Positions 13,416 through 18,460 of a DNA stretch of 20,194 nt are shown in pieces. Every line of letters starts with the position of its first letter. Position 1 is the first letter of the stretch. A program made the position numbers and the translations under genes. Origin of the DNA: a virus; the IMG/VR virus record IMGVR_UViG_3300013132_000339, positions 1 to 20,194 of that record; one strand, 5' to 3'. The notes under the pieces are model-generated. The model did no database searches and had not been told where the DNA came from. It saw only the letters and a list, made by a program, of their open reading frames with translations.

Positions 13416-13434
13416 GAAACTCTTACAGGTTCTT
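13412..13434 (+). terminator. Possible terminator of the phosphoesterase operon
   Basis: GTAAGA (13412-13417) and TCTTAC (13421-13426) form a perfect but AT-rich 6-bp hairpin that includes the stop codon, followed by AGGTTCTTCTTTCC. The U-rich tail and the convergent position support it; the short stem makes it weak. The rest of the 139-bp convergent gap to 13554 is AT-richer than its surroundings and contains an inverted repeat CGTACA (13522-13527)/TGTACG (13541-13546) of unknown meaning. Confidence 0.35.
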
Positions 13435-13554
13435 CTTTCCGCTGACGCGGTTGCTCCTGTTCACCGAAACGCATACAGAGCGGCTAACGATCCGCAATTA
13501 AGTTCAACAAAGTGGAAGTCGCGTACACCTTATCGGGACATGTACGTCGGGTCG

Positions 13555-14124
13555 CTATTCCTCCCAGTACATTCGCTCGCCCCGGCGGTAGTGCTTGAGG
13601 TCATCGTCGCGCTGCAAGTGCGTGAAGTGCTTGTCCATGAAGCGGCAGAAGTTGTTGGGGTACAGGAGGTAGCGCCCGTCCCACCGCTCAACAAGGTTGA
13701 GCGGCTTGTGCTCCTGGGGGTAGCGGCTGAACCCGTCCGACCAGTCGAGCACGATGCCTGTGTGTCGGCCCGTGAACCCCGGCCCCTTGCCGCTGCCCAT
13801 GACGAGGAGCCCCTCGAGGTAGTGCATATGCACGGCGGATATGCATTCACCCATCGCGCCCCACGGCTGGAGGTCGCCGCCGCACGGCTCGAACGCCGTA
13901 GCGTTGGCCTTGAATGCGCTTGGGTCGCTTCCCAGTTGGTGCAGCGGGATGCCGCACCATTCGGCTCCTGTCTCGAGCAGGACGTGCGCAGAGACGATTT
14001 GGCCGGGTCGGGCGTACACGGCGTGCCAGATGCCTCGCGTGGTCCCTGCGGGCATCGTAGGCCCGAGGGCGCGATTGTCTACGTGGACGTACAGGTGGTA
14101 CGGAAGATTCGCATGGCGCGTCAT
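13555..14124 (-). CDS. Hypothetical protein, unknown family
   Basis: A 189-residue protein with no recognised family. The N-terminal part reads as alternating strands (YHLYVHVDNRALGPTMPAG, GIWHAVYARPGQIVSAHVLL) and is rich in His and aromatic residues. A central Gly/His region (CGIPLHQLGSDPSAFKANAT; ISAVHMHYLEGLLVMGSGK) and an aromatic C-terminus (WDGRYLLYPNNFCRFMDKHF) follow. Three Cys and many His could bind metal. There is no signal peptide or TM helix. The ATG at 14124 is preceded not by a Shine-Dalgarno but by a -10-like TATACG 7 nt away. It follows the PP-loop enzyme by 171 nt and has its own candidate promoter. Confidence 0.72.
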   Translation of the reverse strand: MTRHANLPYHLYVHVDNRALGPTMPAGTTRGIWHAVYARPGQIVSAHVLLETGAEWCGIPLHQLGSDPSAFKANATAFEPCGGDLQPWGAMGECISAVHMHYLEGLLVMGSGKGPGFTGRHTGIVLDWSDGFSRYPQEHKPLNLVERWDGRYLLYPNNFCRFMDKHFTHLQRDDDLKHYRRGERMYWEE

Positions 14125-14131
14125 AGGTGTT

Positions 14132-14140
14132 CGTATACTA
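14132..14140 (-). promoter_or_regulatory. Candidate leaderless promoter for the 13555-14124 gene
   Basis: On the minus strand TATACG (14137-14132) ends 7 nt before the ATG at 14124; TAGTAT (14140-14135) ends 10 nt before it. Either would place the transcript start at or within 3 nt of the start codon. No Shine-Dalgarno and no convincing -35 are seen. The rest of the 171-bp gap to 14295 holds no recognisable gene or terminator. Confidence 0.45.
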
Positions 14141-14295
14141 CGGGTGCGGAGACGCAGGGCTGCGGCTGTCGGAGCCAAACACCTGCATGGGGCGGGCCTG
14201 AAGGCCGTGAGGTACGCCGCCCGCCAGCGCCACCATTGGGGTAGAAACAACCTCCCGCCAGGGGCAGGCACGACGAAGCTCGTGCGCTGCTCCAC

Positions 14296-15090
14296 CTACT
14301 CGGTGCAGTCGCAGGGGATGGTCGTGTCATCAAGGTGCTGGAACAGCTCGCCTTGCACGGTGATCTGCGTCAGGAGTTGCCGATACGTAGGGCGATCCTT
14401 GCGGAAGCGGGCGTTGATGGCGCTTTCCTGTTCAGCCCACCACGCTGCCCGATGTGGTTCGGCCCGGATCACGCGCTCTATGCGGGCGCTGCCCTTCAGG
14501 AAACACAGGTCACAGTTGCCGAAAGCCGGATCGTCGTTGGGCAGGGCGAGGTCAAATGGCTGTCGCTTCCACCACGCCACGATGGTTTCGCGGTCAACGC
14601 CGGCGTCGGCCAAAGGCATGGCAATGTCCCGCGTAGGGTCAGAGCGCAGCCGTGCGACCCGGTGCGGTTCGTCAGCCCGCAGCCCTAGCACGGAGGTGAA
14701 ATCGCCGTACCCGTGGTTGGACATGAATTTCTGCATGGGGATGACCTTGAGGTTGCTGGTGCAGAACCTGGCGATTGGGTTGGGCAAATAGTTGCGCTTG
14801 GCGATCATGGCAGCGAACGGCTCCCCGTTCCGGCTGGCCGTGTCGGGCCGAACGAGGTTGTATCCAAACGGCGACCATTCGATCCAAGTCACGACGCACC
14901 ATTCACGCCCGATGCGTTCCACGAACTCGTAGGTGGCATCGTGTTCCTTGCCCGTGTTGGCGAACAGGACATGGCCTCCCTTTGGCATGGTCCCGCCCCA
15001 TGCATCAAGGACGTGGCGCAGCAGATATCCGCTTGTCCTGCCGCCGCTGAACGACACGTAAAACGGCGGCTCAATGCGATACGGGTTCAT
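14296..15090 (-). CDS. PAPS-reductase/DndC-like PP-loop enzyme
   Basis: A 264-residue N-type ATP-pyrophosphatase fold protein. The PP-loop is VSFSGGRTSGYLL (12-24, SGGRTS in place of SGGKDS), followed by HVLFANTGKEHDATYEFVER with the T-G typical of the CysH family, then LGLRADEPHR (135-144). Cysteines at 110 (CTSNLK), 193/196 (CDLCFLKG) and 260/262 (CDC) could hold an Fe-S cluster, as in DndC/IscS-dependent sulfur enzymes. PAPS reductases reduce sulfate donors, and DndC-type enzymes adenylate DNA for phosphorothioation. Phage members are common but mostly uncharacterised. The ATG at 15090 is chosen because a TATACT lies 7 nt upstream; the longer reading to 15324 crosses the iterons and is rejected. 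Confidence 0.85.
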   Translation of the reverse strand: MNPYRIEPPFYVSFSGGRTSGYLLRHVLDAWGGTMPKGGHVLFANTGKEHDATYEFVERIGREWCVVTWIEWSPFGYNLVRPDTASRNGEPFAAMIAKRNYLPNPIARFCTSNLKVIPMQKFMSNHGYGDFTSVLGLRADEPHRVARLRSDPTRDIAMPLADAGVDRETIVAWWKRQPFDLALPNDDPAFGNCDLCFLKGSARIERVIRAEPHRAAWWAEQESAINARFRKDRPTYRQLLTQITVQGELFQHLDDTTIPCDCTE

Positions 15091-15097
15091 ACTGGCG

Positions 15098-15103
15098 AGT
15101 ATA
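15098..15103 (-). promoter_or_regulatory. Leaderless-type -10 element of the PP-loop gene
   Basis: TATACT on the minus strand, with 7 nt between it and the ATG at 15090, predicts a transcript start at or next to the A of the start codon. No Shine-Dalgarno lies between. The -10 and its flank (GCGTATACT) are identical to the bet promoter's. The -35 is weak (ATGACC at 19 bp). Confidence 0.6.
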
Positions 15104-15163
15104 CGCTTGTGACGAGTTTGCTGGTCATGGCGCGAAGTGACTACAGAACTGCACAAGTGTGTG

Positions 15164-15222
15164 TCGGACACAGCCGGAAACGGCCGGACACTGCCGGACA
15201 CTGCCGGACACTGCCGTTTCGG
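15164..15222. repeat. Iteron-like array of 10-bp direct repeats
   Basis: GCCGGACACT occurs three times head to tail (15183-15192, 15193-15202, 15203-15212), preceded by degenerate copies (TCGGACACA at about 15164, GCCGGAAACG at 15173-15182) and followed by GCCGTTTCGG. The outer pair GCCGGAAACG and GCCGTTTCGG is partly inverted, so the array is framed by mirror-image arms. The period of about 10 bp is one helical turn and is not a multiple of 3, which argues against coding repeats. Iterons of this spacing usually bind a replication initiator or repressor on one DNA face. The binding protein is unknown. Confidence 0.65.
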
Positions 15223-15232
15223 GTTGCGCTCG

Positions 15233-15377
15233 TTAAACGAAACACGCCGCGGACCGTGAGGTCTACGCGGCGCGCTTCCGGGGGCAAGAGAAGGTGCCGT
15301 CCATGGCACCAGGTGTCCGGTCACGCCGCGCTCGGCGGCACATGCCGCGTTGCCTCGTCAGAGAGGCGCGCCAGACA
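15233..15377 (-). ncRNA. Candidate small RNA or mRNA leader B with terminator
   Basis: From the promoter at 15384-15412 a transcript would start near 15377. It would pass the alternative hairpins 15335-15348 (GCGGC/GCCGC) and 15324-15337 (CGCCG/CGGCG), which share bases and cannot form together, then GGTGCC-loop-GGCACC (15310-15293). It would end at a strong stem 15272-15245 (CGCCGCG, bulge, GACC with a 4-nt loop) followed by the U-rich TGTTTCGTTTAA. A 13-codon ORF starts in the 15293-15310 loop and stops inside the terminator stem, as in attenuators. That it is transcribed is inference. Confidence 0.4.
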
Positions 15378-15383
15378 GGGGGC

Positions 15384-15412
15384 ACTATACCCCGACAACA
15401 GAACACCCGCAA
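15384..15412 (-). promoter_or_regulatory. Candidate minus-strand promoter for small RNA B
   Basis: TTGCGG (15412-15407), a 17-bp spacer and TATAGT (15389-15384) on the minus strand. The -35 lies in one arm of the UUCG terminator hairpin, so ending of the upstream transcript and starting of this one may affect each other. Confidence 0.45.
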
Positions 15413-15489
15413 GCGAACTTGCGGGTGCCTGCAAATTTTGCTCGCAGCTCGCGATTGTGTCGCTATGCTGCGGCCAGCTAATCCGTCGC
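15396..15489 (-). ncRNA. Candidate small RNA A with own promoter and UUCG terminator
   Basis: A transcript from the promoter at 15496-15523 would start near 15489 and end at a perfect 10-bp stem (15427-15418 with 15413-15404, CACCCGCAAG/CTTGCGGGTG) whose loop on the minus strand is TTCG, followed by TTCTGTTG. The predicted RNA is about 90 nt, without an ORF of note. The U-tract is short. UUCG-loop hairpins also end the late operon at 5647-5706, so the same terminator style recurs in this phage. Confidence 0.45.
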
Positions 15490-15495
15490 GCTTGC

Positions 15496-15523
15496 ATTGT
15501 AGCGAACGTGCCTTCAGGGGCAA
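15496..15523 (-). promoter_or_regulatory. Candidate minus-strand promoter for small RNA A
   Basis: On the minus strand TTGCCC (15523-15518), a 16-bp spacer and TACAAT (15501-15496). The -10 matches consensus in five of six positions. No protein gene lies within 400 bp downstream, which supports a non-coding product. Confidence 0.5.
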
Positions 15524-15543
15524 CAATGCCGCAGGACGCTCCC

Positions 15544-15597
15544 GGCGCGGTAGGGGAGCATGGATGTAGTCGCAGGGACGTGACCCTACCCTGCGCC
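15544..15597. other. Long stem-loop
   Basis: GGCGC (15544-15548) pairs with GCGCC (15593-15597), and GTAGGG (15550-15555) with CCCTAC (15584-15589), separated by a small asymmetric internal loop (G versus CCT). This leaves a 28-nt loop. The 11-bp stem is too well paired for chance in a short region. It is not a tRNA. It could be a regulatory RNA fold, a DNA cruciform at an origin, or a recombination site. Confidence 0.45.
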
Positions 15598-15782
15598 ACC
15601 GAAAGGTGCGCTCACCCACGATTGAAGCGGCTGGCAGTCCTCCAGCGAAATGGTGAAATTCGTGGCATCGACCGACAGCGCGGCTCCGTGCGGGCTGGTT
15701 GATTGTGGCCTCATTGCGGGGTCACACTCCCTCTGCGCTCACCATGCGAACTGCAAGCCCTGTCCGGGGCGGATCGAGGGGC

Positions 15783-15885
15783 GCGAAGCGCCCCGGAGCG
15801 TCCCGAGCGAAGCGAGGGAGACTGTCTGCTTCGTTCCCTTTCCGGTTGCGCCCGTGCCGCCGCGAAGCGGAGCCACAGGCGAAGC
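15783..15885. repeat. Cluster of four GCGAAGC mini-hairpin motifs
   Basis: GCGAAGC occurs at 15783-15789, 15807-15813, 15862-15868 and 15879-15885. The first lies in a perfect 7-bp hairpin (GGGGCGC-GAA-GCGCCCC); the second is framed by TCCC/GGGA with tandem G-A mismatches; the third is CCGC-GAA-GCGG. The d(GCGAAGC) heptamer is known to fold into an exceptionally stable single-stranded DNA mini-hairpin. The outer GCCGCC…GGCGGC of the last copies adds another stem. It is not coding in any frame I believe. Confidence 0.55.
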
Positions 15886-15936
15886 GCAGCGGAGCGGCGG
15901 CATACGACAATTGCATGACCGCAGCGAGTCGAACGG

Positions 15937-15942
15937 TAAACT
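15937..15942 (+). promoter_or_regulatory. Leaderless-type -10 element before the 15949 gene
   Basis: TAAACT, with 6 nt between it and the ATG at 15949 and no Shine-Dalgarno. A -35-like TTGCAT at 15911-15916 is 20 bp away, too far to be convincing. Transcription would start at or next to the start codon and read into the small genes and terminase. Confidence 0.45.
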
Positions 15943-15948
15943 CGGCGC

Positions 15949-16224
15949 ATGGCGCGCCGGCCGTACTCGATCCTTCTCTCGGACATGGACGATTGCCTCC
16001 TCGGGATCATGTACCCCAAGGCAACCGAACGAAACGGTATACCCGTCGCCGTATATAGCGCCGACATGATCGCCGCCCGCCTGCGCGACAATCACAACCT
16101 CACCCTGCCCGAAGCACGCGCATTCGTCACCGACAACATCGAAACCAACGAGCTCGGGCCAGGAACTCCACGAATCATCTGGGCCGCAACAAGCGAGGAT
16201 TTCGGGCAGCGCGTGGATGCCTGA
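15949..16224 (+). CDS. Small hypothetical phage protein
   Basis: A 91-residue protein (MARRPYSILLSDMDDCLLGI; VAVYSADMIAARLRDNHNLT; LPEARAFVTDNIETNELGPG-TP). The (V/A)-x-Y-(D/S)-x-(D/E)-x-(I/V)-x-x-L, E-A-x-x-(Y/F)-x-x-x-N-I and G-x-G-T-P pattern is one I recall in small phage proteins of unknown function, often next to terminase genes. It has an acidic strand-helix start and no TM helix. The ATG lies 6 nt after TAAACT, so it may be translated from a leaderless mRNA. The following gene starts 16 nt after its stop. Confidence 0.68.
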   Translation: MARRPYSILLSDMDDCLLGIMYPKATERNGIPVAVYSADMIAARLRDNHNLTLPEARAFVTDNIETNELGPGTPRIIWAATSEDFGQRVDA

Positions 16225-16227
16225 CGC

Positions 16228-16233
16228 TATACT
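16228..16233 (+). promoter_or_regulatory. Leaderless-type -10 element before the 16241 gene
   Basis: TATACT, with exactly 7 nt between it and the ATG at 16241 and no Shine-Dalgarno. A -35 is not clear (GGCAGC at 17 bp; the same hexamer lies 18 bp before the TATTCT at 11757). It suggests that packaging genes have their own start inside the operon. Confidence 0.5.
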
Positions 16234-16240
16234 GCGCCCA

Positions 16241-16483
16241 ATGAATATCCGTACGTATGACGATTTCAAGGCCGCCGTCACCACGGCCGTGGAATCGCAA
16301 GGCCATACGCGCTGCTCAATGGCACGACTCCTCGAGGAACAGGGCGCCCTACGCGCACACACCGTCATGTGCCTGCTGTCCAACGCCCCCGTCATCGGGC
16401 GGCGGAAGCCCACATTCGACTCCGTCCTCAAGCTCGCCGACGCGGCAGGGCTCGAGATCACCCTCACGCCGAGAGAACCGTGA
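16241..16483 (+). CDS. Small HTH-like DNA-binding protein (candidate)
   Basis: An 80-residue protein (MNIRTYDDFKAAVTTAVESQ; CSMARLLEEQGALRAHTVMC; LLSNAPVIGRRKPTFDSVLK; LADAAGLEITLTP). The part SMARLLEEQGALRAHTVMCLLS followed by KPTFDSVLKLADAAGLEI fits an XRE-type helix bundle, in which the first helix pair binds DNA and P-T-F-D-x-(L/V)-x-K-(I/L)-A-x-A-x-G precedes the final strand. It may regulate the local transcript. The ATG at 16241 is preferred to an upstream ATG at 16217, since the former sits 7 nt after a TATACT. Its stop overlaps the next start by 4 nt (GTGA). The function is inferred by eye. Confidence 0.6.
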   Translation: MNIRTYDDFKAAVTTAVESQGHTRCSMARLLEEQGALRAHTVMCLLSNAPVIGRRKPTFDSVLKLADAAGLEITLTPREP

Positions 16484-16734
16484 CGAAACTCGTCGCCTAC
16501 GGCGAGAACGGGCGCCGCGTAGGGGAAAGCCACCACCATGCCACGATCCCGCAAGCCACAGTCGATGAAATCCGCGAGCTCCACGAAGAGCACGGATGGG
16601 GCTACCGACGCATCGCCAAAGCCCTCGGACTCGCCTGGTACACGGTCGCGAAGATCGCGAAGTACCAGCGCCGCGTTGCCGTCCCCCGCCGATGGGAGCG
16701 CGTCCCCGAAGCGCCCCAGGGGCCGACCGCCTGA
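16480..16734 (+). CDS. Small HTH protein upstream of terminase
   Basis: An 84-residue protein with a GTG start at 16480 overlapping the previous stop (GTGA). A short beta start (TKLVAYGENGRRVGESHHHA) is followed by a resolvase-like helix-turn-helix: ATVDEIRELHEEHGWGYRRI, then AKALGLAWYTVAKIAKYQRR, where G-W-G-Y-R-R-I-A-K-x-L-G is the turn and W-Y-T-V-x-K-I the recognition helix. The basic C-terminus (RRVAVPRRWERVP) may touch DNA. This N-strand plus HTH design is common just upstream of terminases in phages, where its job is unknown. It may bind packaging or promoter sites. Confidence 0.7.
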   Translation: MTKLVAYGENGRRVGESHHHATIPQATVDEIRELHEEHGWGYRRIAKALGLAWYTVAKIAKYQRRVAVPRRWERVPEAPQGPTA

Positions 16735-16735
16735 A

Positions 16736-17113
16736 ATGACGCAAGCAATTGCGGATGAACTCGTTGCGTGGATTGCGGAAGGCAAGCCAATGCGCGAGTG
16801 GTGCAGGCTTCCGGGCAAGCCGCACTTTACGACGGTGTATGACTGGATGGACCGGGATGAGGGCTTTTCCCTACGCATCGCACGCGCCCGCGAGGATGGC
16901 TACGACGTGATCGCCGACCAGTGCATGACGCTGGCCGATGATGAGCCTCGCGACCAGGTCTACGTCGCATGGCGCAGGCTTCAGGTCGATACCCGGCTCA
17001 AGCTCCTCGCCAAGTGGAACCCGAAGAAGTACGGCGACCGACAGGCCGTAGCCCACGAAGGCGGCATCACCCTGAACGTCATCACGGGCGTGCCGGATGC
17101 CGACGAAGGCTGA
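16736..17113 (+). CDS. terS: Terminase small subunit
   Basis: 125 residues from the ATG at 16736. It has the TerS N-terminal DNA-binding pattern: QAIADELVAWIAEGKPMREW, CRLPGKPHFTTVYDWM (helix-turn-helix), then DEGFSLRIARAREDGYDVIA, followed by RRLQVDTRLKLLAKWNPKKY-GDR at the C-terminal oligomer region. TerS recognises the packaging site and stimulates TerL. Directly upstream, in the same frame, is KRPRGRPPE, the usual G-R-P-x-x-(Y/M)-T start of this family, so translation may begin earlier, e.g. at TTG 16676. No ATG with good context supports this. It overlaps terL by 17 nt. Confidence 0.85.
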   Translation: MTQAIADELVAWIAEGKPMREWCRLPGKPHFTTVYDWMDRDEGFSLRIARAREDGYDVIADQCMTLADDEPRDQVYVAWRRLQVDTRLKLLAKWNPKKYGDRQAVAHEGGITLNVITGVPDADEG

Positions 17114-18428
17114 AACCGTCACGCTTGGGTACGTCCCGCGCACGTGGCAGCGCAAGTGCCACAAGGAACGCAGGCGGTTCACGGTCCTCGCCCTGCACCG
17201 CCGTGCCGGCAAGACGGAGCTCGCCATCATGCAGCTCCTCAACGCCGCCCTGAAGTTCACGGGGGAACTGGGGTTCTTCGTCTACACCGCGCCGTACCTC
17301 AAGCAGGCCAAGGCCATCGCCTGGGCGCGCCTGAAGCAGAAGCTTGACCCGTTCATCCGCACGGGGGCCGTGGACATCAACGAGGCCGACCTCGCCGTCA
17401 CGTTCAGGCACAACAAGGCGACCATCCGCCTGTTCGGCGGCGACAACCCCGACGCCCTGCGCGGCGTGCGCCTCGACGGCTGCGTCATCGACGAGGTCGC
17501 CCAGATCAAGCCCGAGGTCTGGAACGACATCATCCAGCCCGCCCTGTCTGACCGCAAGGGCTGGGCCATGTTCATCGGGACGCCCGCAGGCATCAACCTG
17601 TTCAGCGAGCTGTTCTACCGCGCCGGCAGCCTGCCGGATTGGTATGCGGCGCGGTACACGGTCCACGACACCGACGCCCTTGACGCCGACGAGGTGGCCC
17701 GCCTCGAGCGCGACATGCCCGAGCAGGCGTTCGCTCGCGAGTACCTGTGCGACTTCAGCGCCGCCGGCGATGACCAGCTCATCAGCCTGTCCGATGCTGA
17801 GAGCGCCGCCGAGCGCATTTACCCAGACGGGGACGTCATTGAGTTCCCGCTCATCGTCGGCGTGGACCCGGCCCGGTTCGGGGATGACCGCAGCGTCATC
17901 GTCCTGCGGCAAGGACTCCGCATGGAGAACCCGCGAATCTATACGGGCATCGACAACATGGCGCTGGCGTCGGCGGTGGCGAACGTCATTGAGGACCGCG
18001 ACCCCGACGCCGTGTTCATCGACGCCGGGGCCGGCTCGGGCGTCATCGACCGCCTGCGGCAACTGGGCTACGAGGTCACCGAGGTGTCGTTCGGCGGCAA
18101 GGCGACGTTCCCGAACCTGTTCGTGAACAAGCGCACCGAGATGTGGTGGGCGATCAAGGAGTGGGTTGGCCAGGGCGGCGCGATCCCCAACGACACCACG
18201 CTGAAGCAGGAATTGTCCACGCCGCTGTACTGGTACGACGCCGTGGGCAAGCGCGTCCTCGAGTCCAAGGACGAGATCAAGAAGCGCCTGCAAGGCGGCG
18301 GCAGCCCGGACATCGCCGACGCGCTCGCGCTCACGTTCGCCTACCCGGTCGCCAAGATGTTGCCCCGCGAGGTGCGCGAGAAGCTGTCGCCAAAGCCCAA
18401 GGACTACGACCCGTACGAGCGAGTCTAG
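17097..18428 (+). CDS. terL: Terminase large subunit
   Basis: A 443-residue DNA-packaging motor. ATPase domain: Walker A LHRRAGKTE (33-41), Walker B CVIDEVA (Asp132, catalytic Glu133), and coupling motif IGTPAG (160-165). Nuclease domain of RNase H fold: Asp257 in VGVDPARFGDD, Asp309 in VFIDAGAGSG and Asp405 in SPDIADALAL are the expected metal ligands. It pumps DNA into the prohead and cuts it. The length fits this class of phage terminases. The ATG at 17097 lies inside the terS end, so the two are coupled. Downstream a 32-nt gap leads to an acetyltransferase gene. Confidence 0.96.
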   Translation: MPTKAETVTLGYVPRTWQRKCHKERRRFTVLALHRRAGKTELAIMQLLNAALKFTGELGFFVYTAPYLKQAKAIAWARLKQKLDPFIRTGAVDINEADLAVTFRHNKATIRLFGGDNPDALRGVRLDGCVIDEVAQIKPEVWNDIIQPALSDRKGWAMFIGTPAGINLFSELFYRAGSLPDWYAARYTVHDTDALDADEVARLERDMPEQAFAREYLCDFSAAGDDQLISLSDAESAAERIYPDGDVIEFPLIVGVDPARFGDDRSVIVLRQGLRMENPRIYTGIDNMALASAVANVIEDRDPDAVFIDAGAGSGVIDRLRQLGYEVTEVSFGGKATFPNLFVNKRTEMWWAIKEWVGQGGAIPNDTTLKQELSTPLYWYDAVGKRVLESKDEIKKRLQGGGSPDIADALALTFAYPVAKMLPREVREKLSPKPKDYDPYERV

Positions 18429-18460
18429 TACCCGTAACGATTAGCGAGGGGAATACAGTC

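Larger units (their letters stand above)
15091..15948. other. Structured non-coding region, about 860 bp
   Basis: No ORF here has a recognisable protein, a Shine-Dalgarno or composition like its neighbours. What is seen, left to right: a leaderless -10 element, a 10-bp iteron array (15164-15222), a hairpin terminator on the minus strand (15245-15272), the hairpins 15293-15310 and 15324-15348, a UUCG hairpin (15404-15427), two minus-strand promoters, a long stem-loop (15544-15597), a segment from 15600 to 15780 without structure I can name, and a cluster of GCGAAGC motifs (15783-15885). These properties fit a replication origin, a regulatory locus or both. Confidence 0.7.

Noticed and set aside
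15164-15222. CRISPR array
   Set aside because: Repeats of 10 bp are contiguous without spacers and no cas gene is present; iterons explain them better.
15544-15605. tRNA gene ending in GCGCCA
   Set aside because: The stem looked like an acceptor arm with CCA, but there is no D-arm, anticodon arm or T-loop motif (TTCGANTC) inside.
15263-15619. Protein ORFs of 90-118 codons on either strand in the non-coding region
   Set aside because: They cross hairpin terminators and promoters, lack Shine-Dalgarno sites, and have mixed Cys/Arg/Pro-rich sequence with no family-like block.
15650-16069. A 139-codon plus-strand ORF (starting MVKFVAS)
   Set aside because: It runs through the GCGAAGC repeats and into the better supported 15949 gene in another frame; no recognisable protein.
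16217-16240. An upstream ATG (16217) as start of the small HTH-like gene
   Set aside because: It overlaps the previous stop but has no Shine-Dalgarno. The ATG at 16241 lies 7 nt after TATACT, as in the other leaderless starts. It remains possible.
15739-16878. A 379-codon minus-strand ORF spanning the mini-hairpins and the small HTH genes
   Set aside because: No domain pattern, crosses the repeat cluster, and is antisense to genes with better evidence.
17082-18293. A 403-codon minus-strand ORF antisense to terL
   Set aside because: Shadow of strongly biased GC-rich codons; terL carries all motifs on the plus strand.
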